Below are positions 5,881-5,939 of a DNA stretch of 5,939 nucleotides, piece after piece. The notes under the pieces were generated by a model. The model saw only the letters and a program-made list of their open reading frames with translations, did no database searches and was not told the DNA's origin. Source of the stretch: JBAZTA01 sp964588175 (GTDB taxonomy: Bacteria; Omnitrophota; Gorgyraeia; Gygaellales; Profunditerraquicolaceae). Location of the stretch: assembly GCA_964588175.1 (NCBI GenBank), contig CAZPNW010000123.1:1-5939 (forward strand). Reading direction: 5' to 3'. Position numbers and translations under genes: made by a program. Numbering within the stretch: the first letter of the stretch is position 1; every line of letters begins with the position of its first letter.

Positions 5881-5939
5881 GTGGTAAAAATCAGAGACCT
5901 CTTCCCAACGTTGCTGAGAACCGGCAAAGAAATCAGCTG
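5881..5939 (+). CDS. Possible start of a further operon gene, cut by window edge
   Basis: A GTG at 5881, 5 nt after the pilM stop, opens a frame with no stop to the window edge, reading (M)VKIRDLFPTLLRTGKEIS. The tight spacing fits the operon, but no Shine-Dalgarno sequence precedes it and 19 codons are too few to assign a family. Another frame, read from 5877, is also open across this stretch but has no start codon. Function unknown; the gene itself is only a possibility. Confidence 0.35.
   Translation, partial: MVKIRDLFPTLLRTGKEIS

Noticed and set aside
5860..5900. Transcription terminator after pilM
   Set aside because: No inverted repeat or T-run follows the stop; a new frame opens 5 nt later, so the operon probably continues.

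Overview
This window looks like chromosomal DNA from a diderm (LPS-bearing) bacterium. It carries two genes of LPS inner-core precursor synthesis (CMP-Kdo and ADP-heptose routes) and, divergent from them, a compact operon for the trans-envelope part of a type IV pilus (T4P) or closely related secretion machine. Base composition is moderate and looks even across the genes, and all genes are tightly packed. The short single-domain heptose kinase next to kdsB and the short pilus proteins would suit a candidate-phylum lineage such as Omnitrophota or Elusimicrobiota. That placement is a guess from gene style, not from a marker gene.

Layout. Minus strand, 1-1346: rfaE1 (heptose-7-phosphate kinase, complete) is followed after 6 nt by the N-terminal 103 codons of kdsB (CMP-Kdo synthetase), which runs off the left edge. 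Region 1347-1645 (299 nt) is a divergent intergenic region. It holds a candidate promoter for each direction, a set of four phased 7-bp TCGGTNN repeats embedded in two overlapping inverted repeats, and a pair of CTATAG palindromes exactly 20 bp apart just downstream of the rightward -10. Plus strand, 1646-5875: a 65-residue MerR-type helix-turn-helix protein, then pilN, pilO, pilP, pilQ and pilM, with gaps of 3 nt or less or overlaps of 4-14 nt. The last 59 nt (5881-5939) appear to open another reading frame of unknown product.

How the genes work together. RfaE1 and KdsB make activated or phosphorylated sugars for the Kdo/heptose inner core of LPS. PilM (cytoplasmic, actin-like), PilN and PilO (single-pass inner-membrane proteins with periplasmic ferredoxin-like domains), PilP (periplasmic) and PilQ (outer-membrane secretin) form the alignment complex that spans the envelope. 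No pilin, ATPase, platform protein or prepilin peptidase lies in the window, so T4P versus a T2SS-like hybrid cannot be settled here. Three things stand out: pilM is last rather than first in the cluster, a minimal DNA-binding protein heads the operon, and the intergenic region contains an unusual repeat/palindrome structure.
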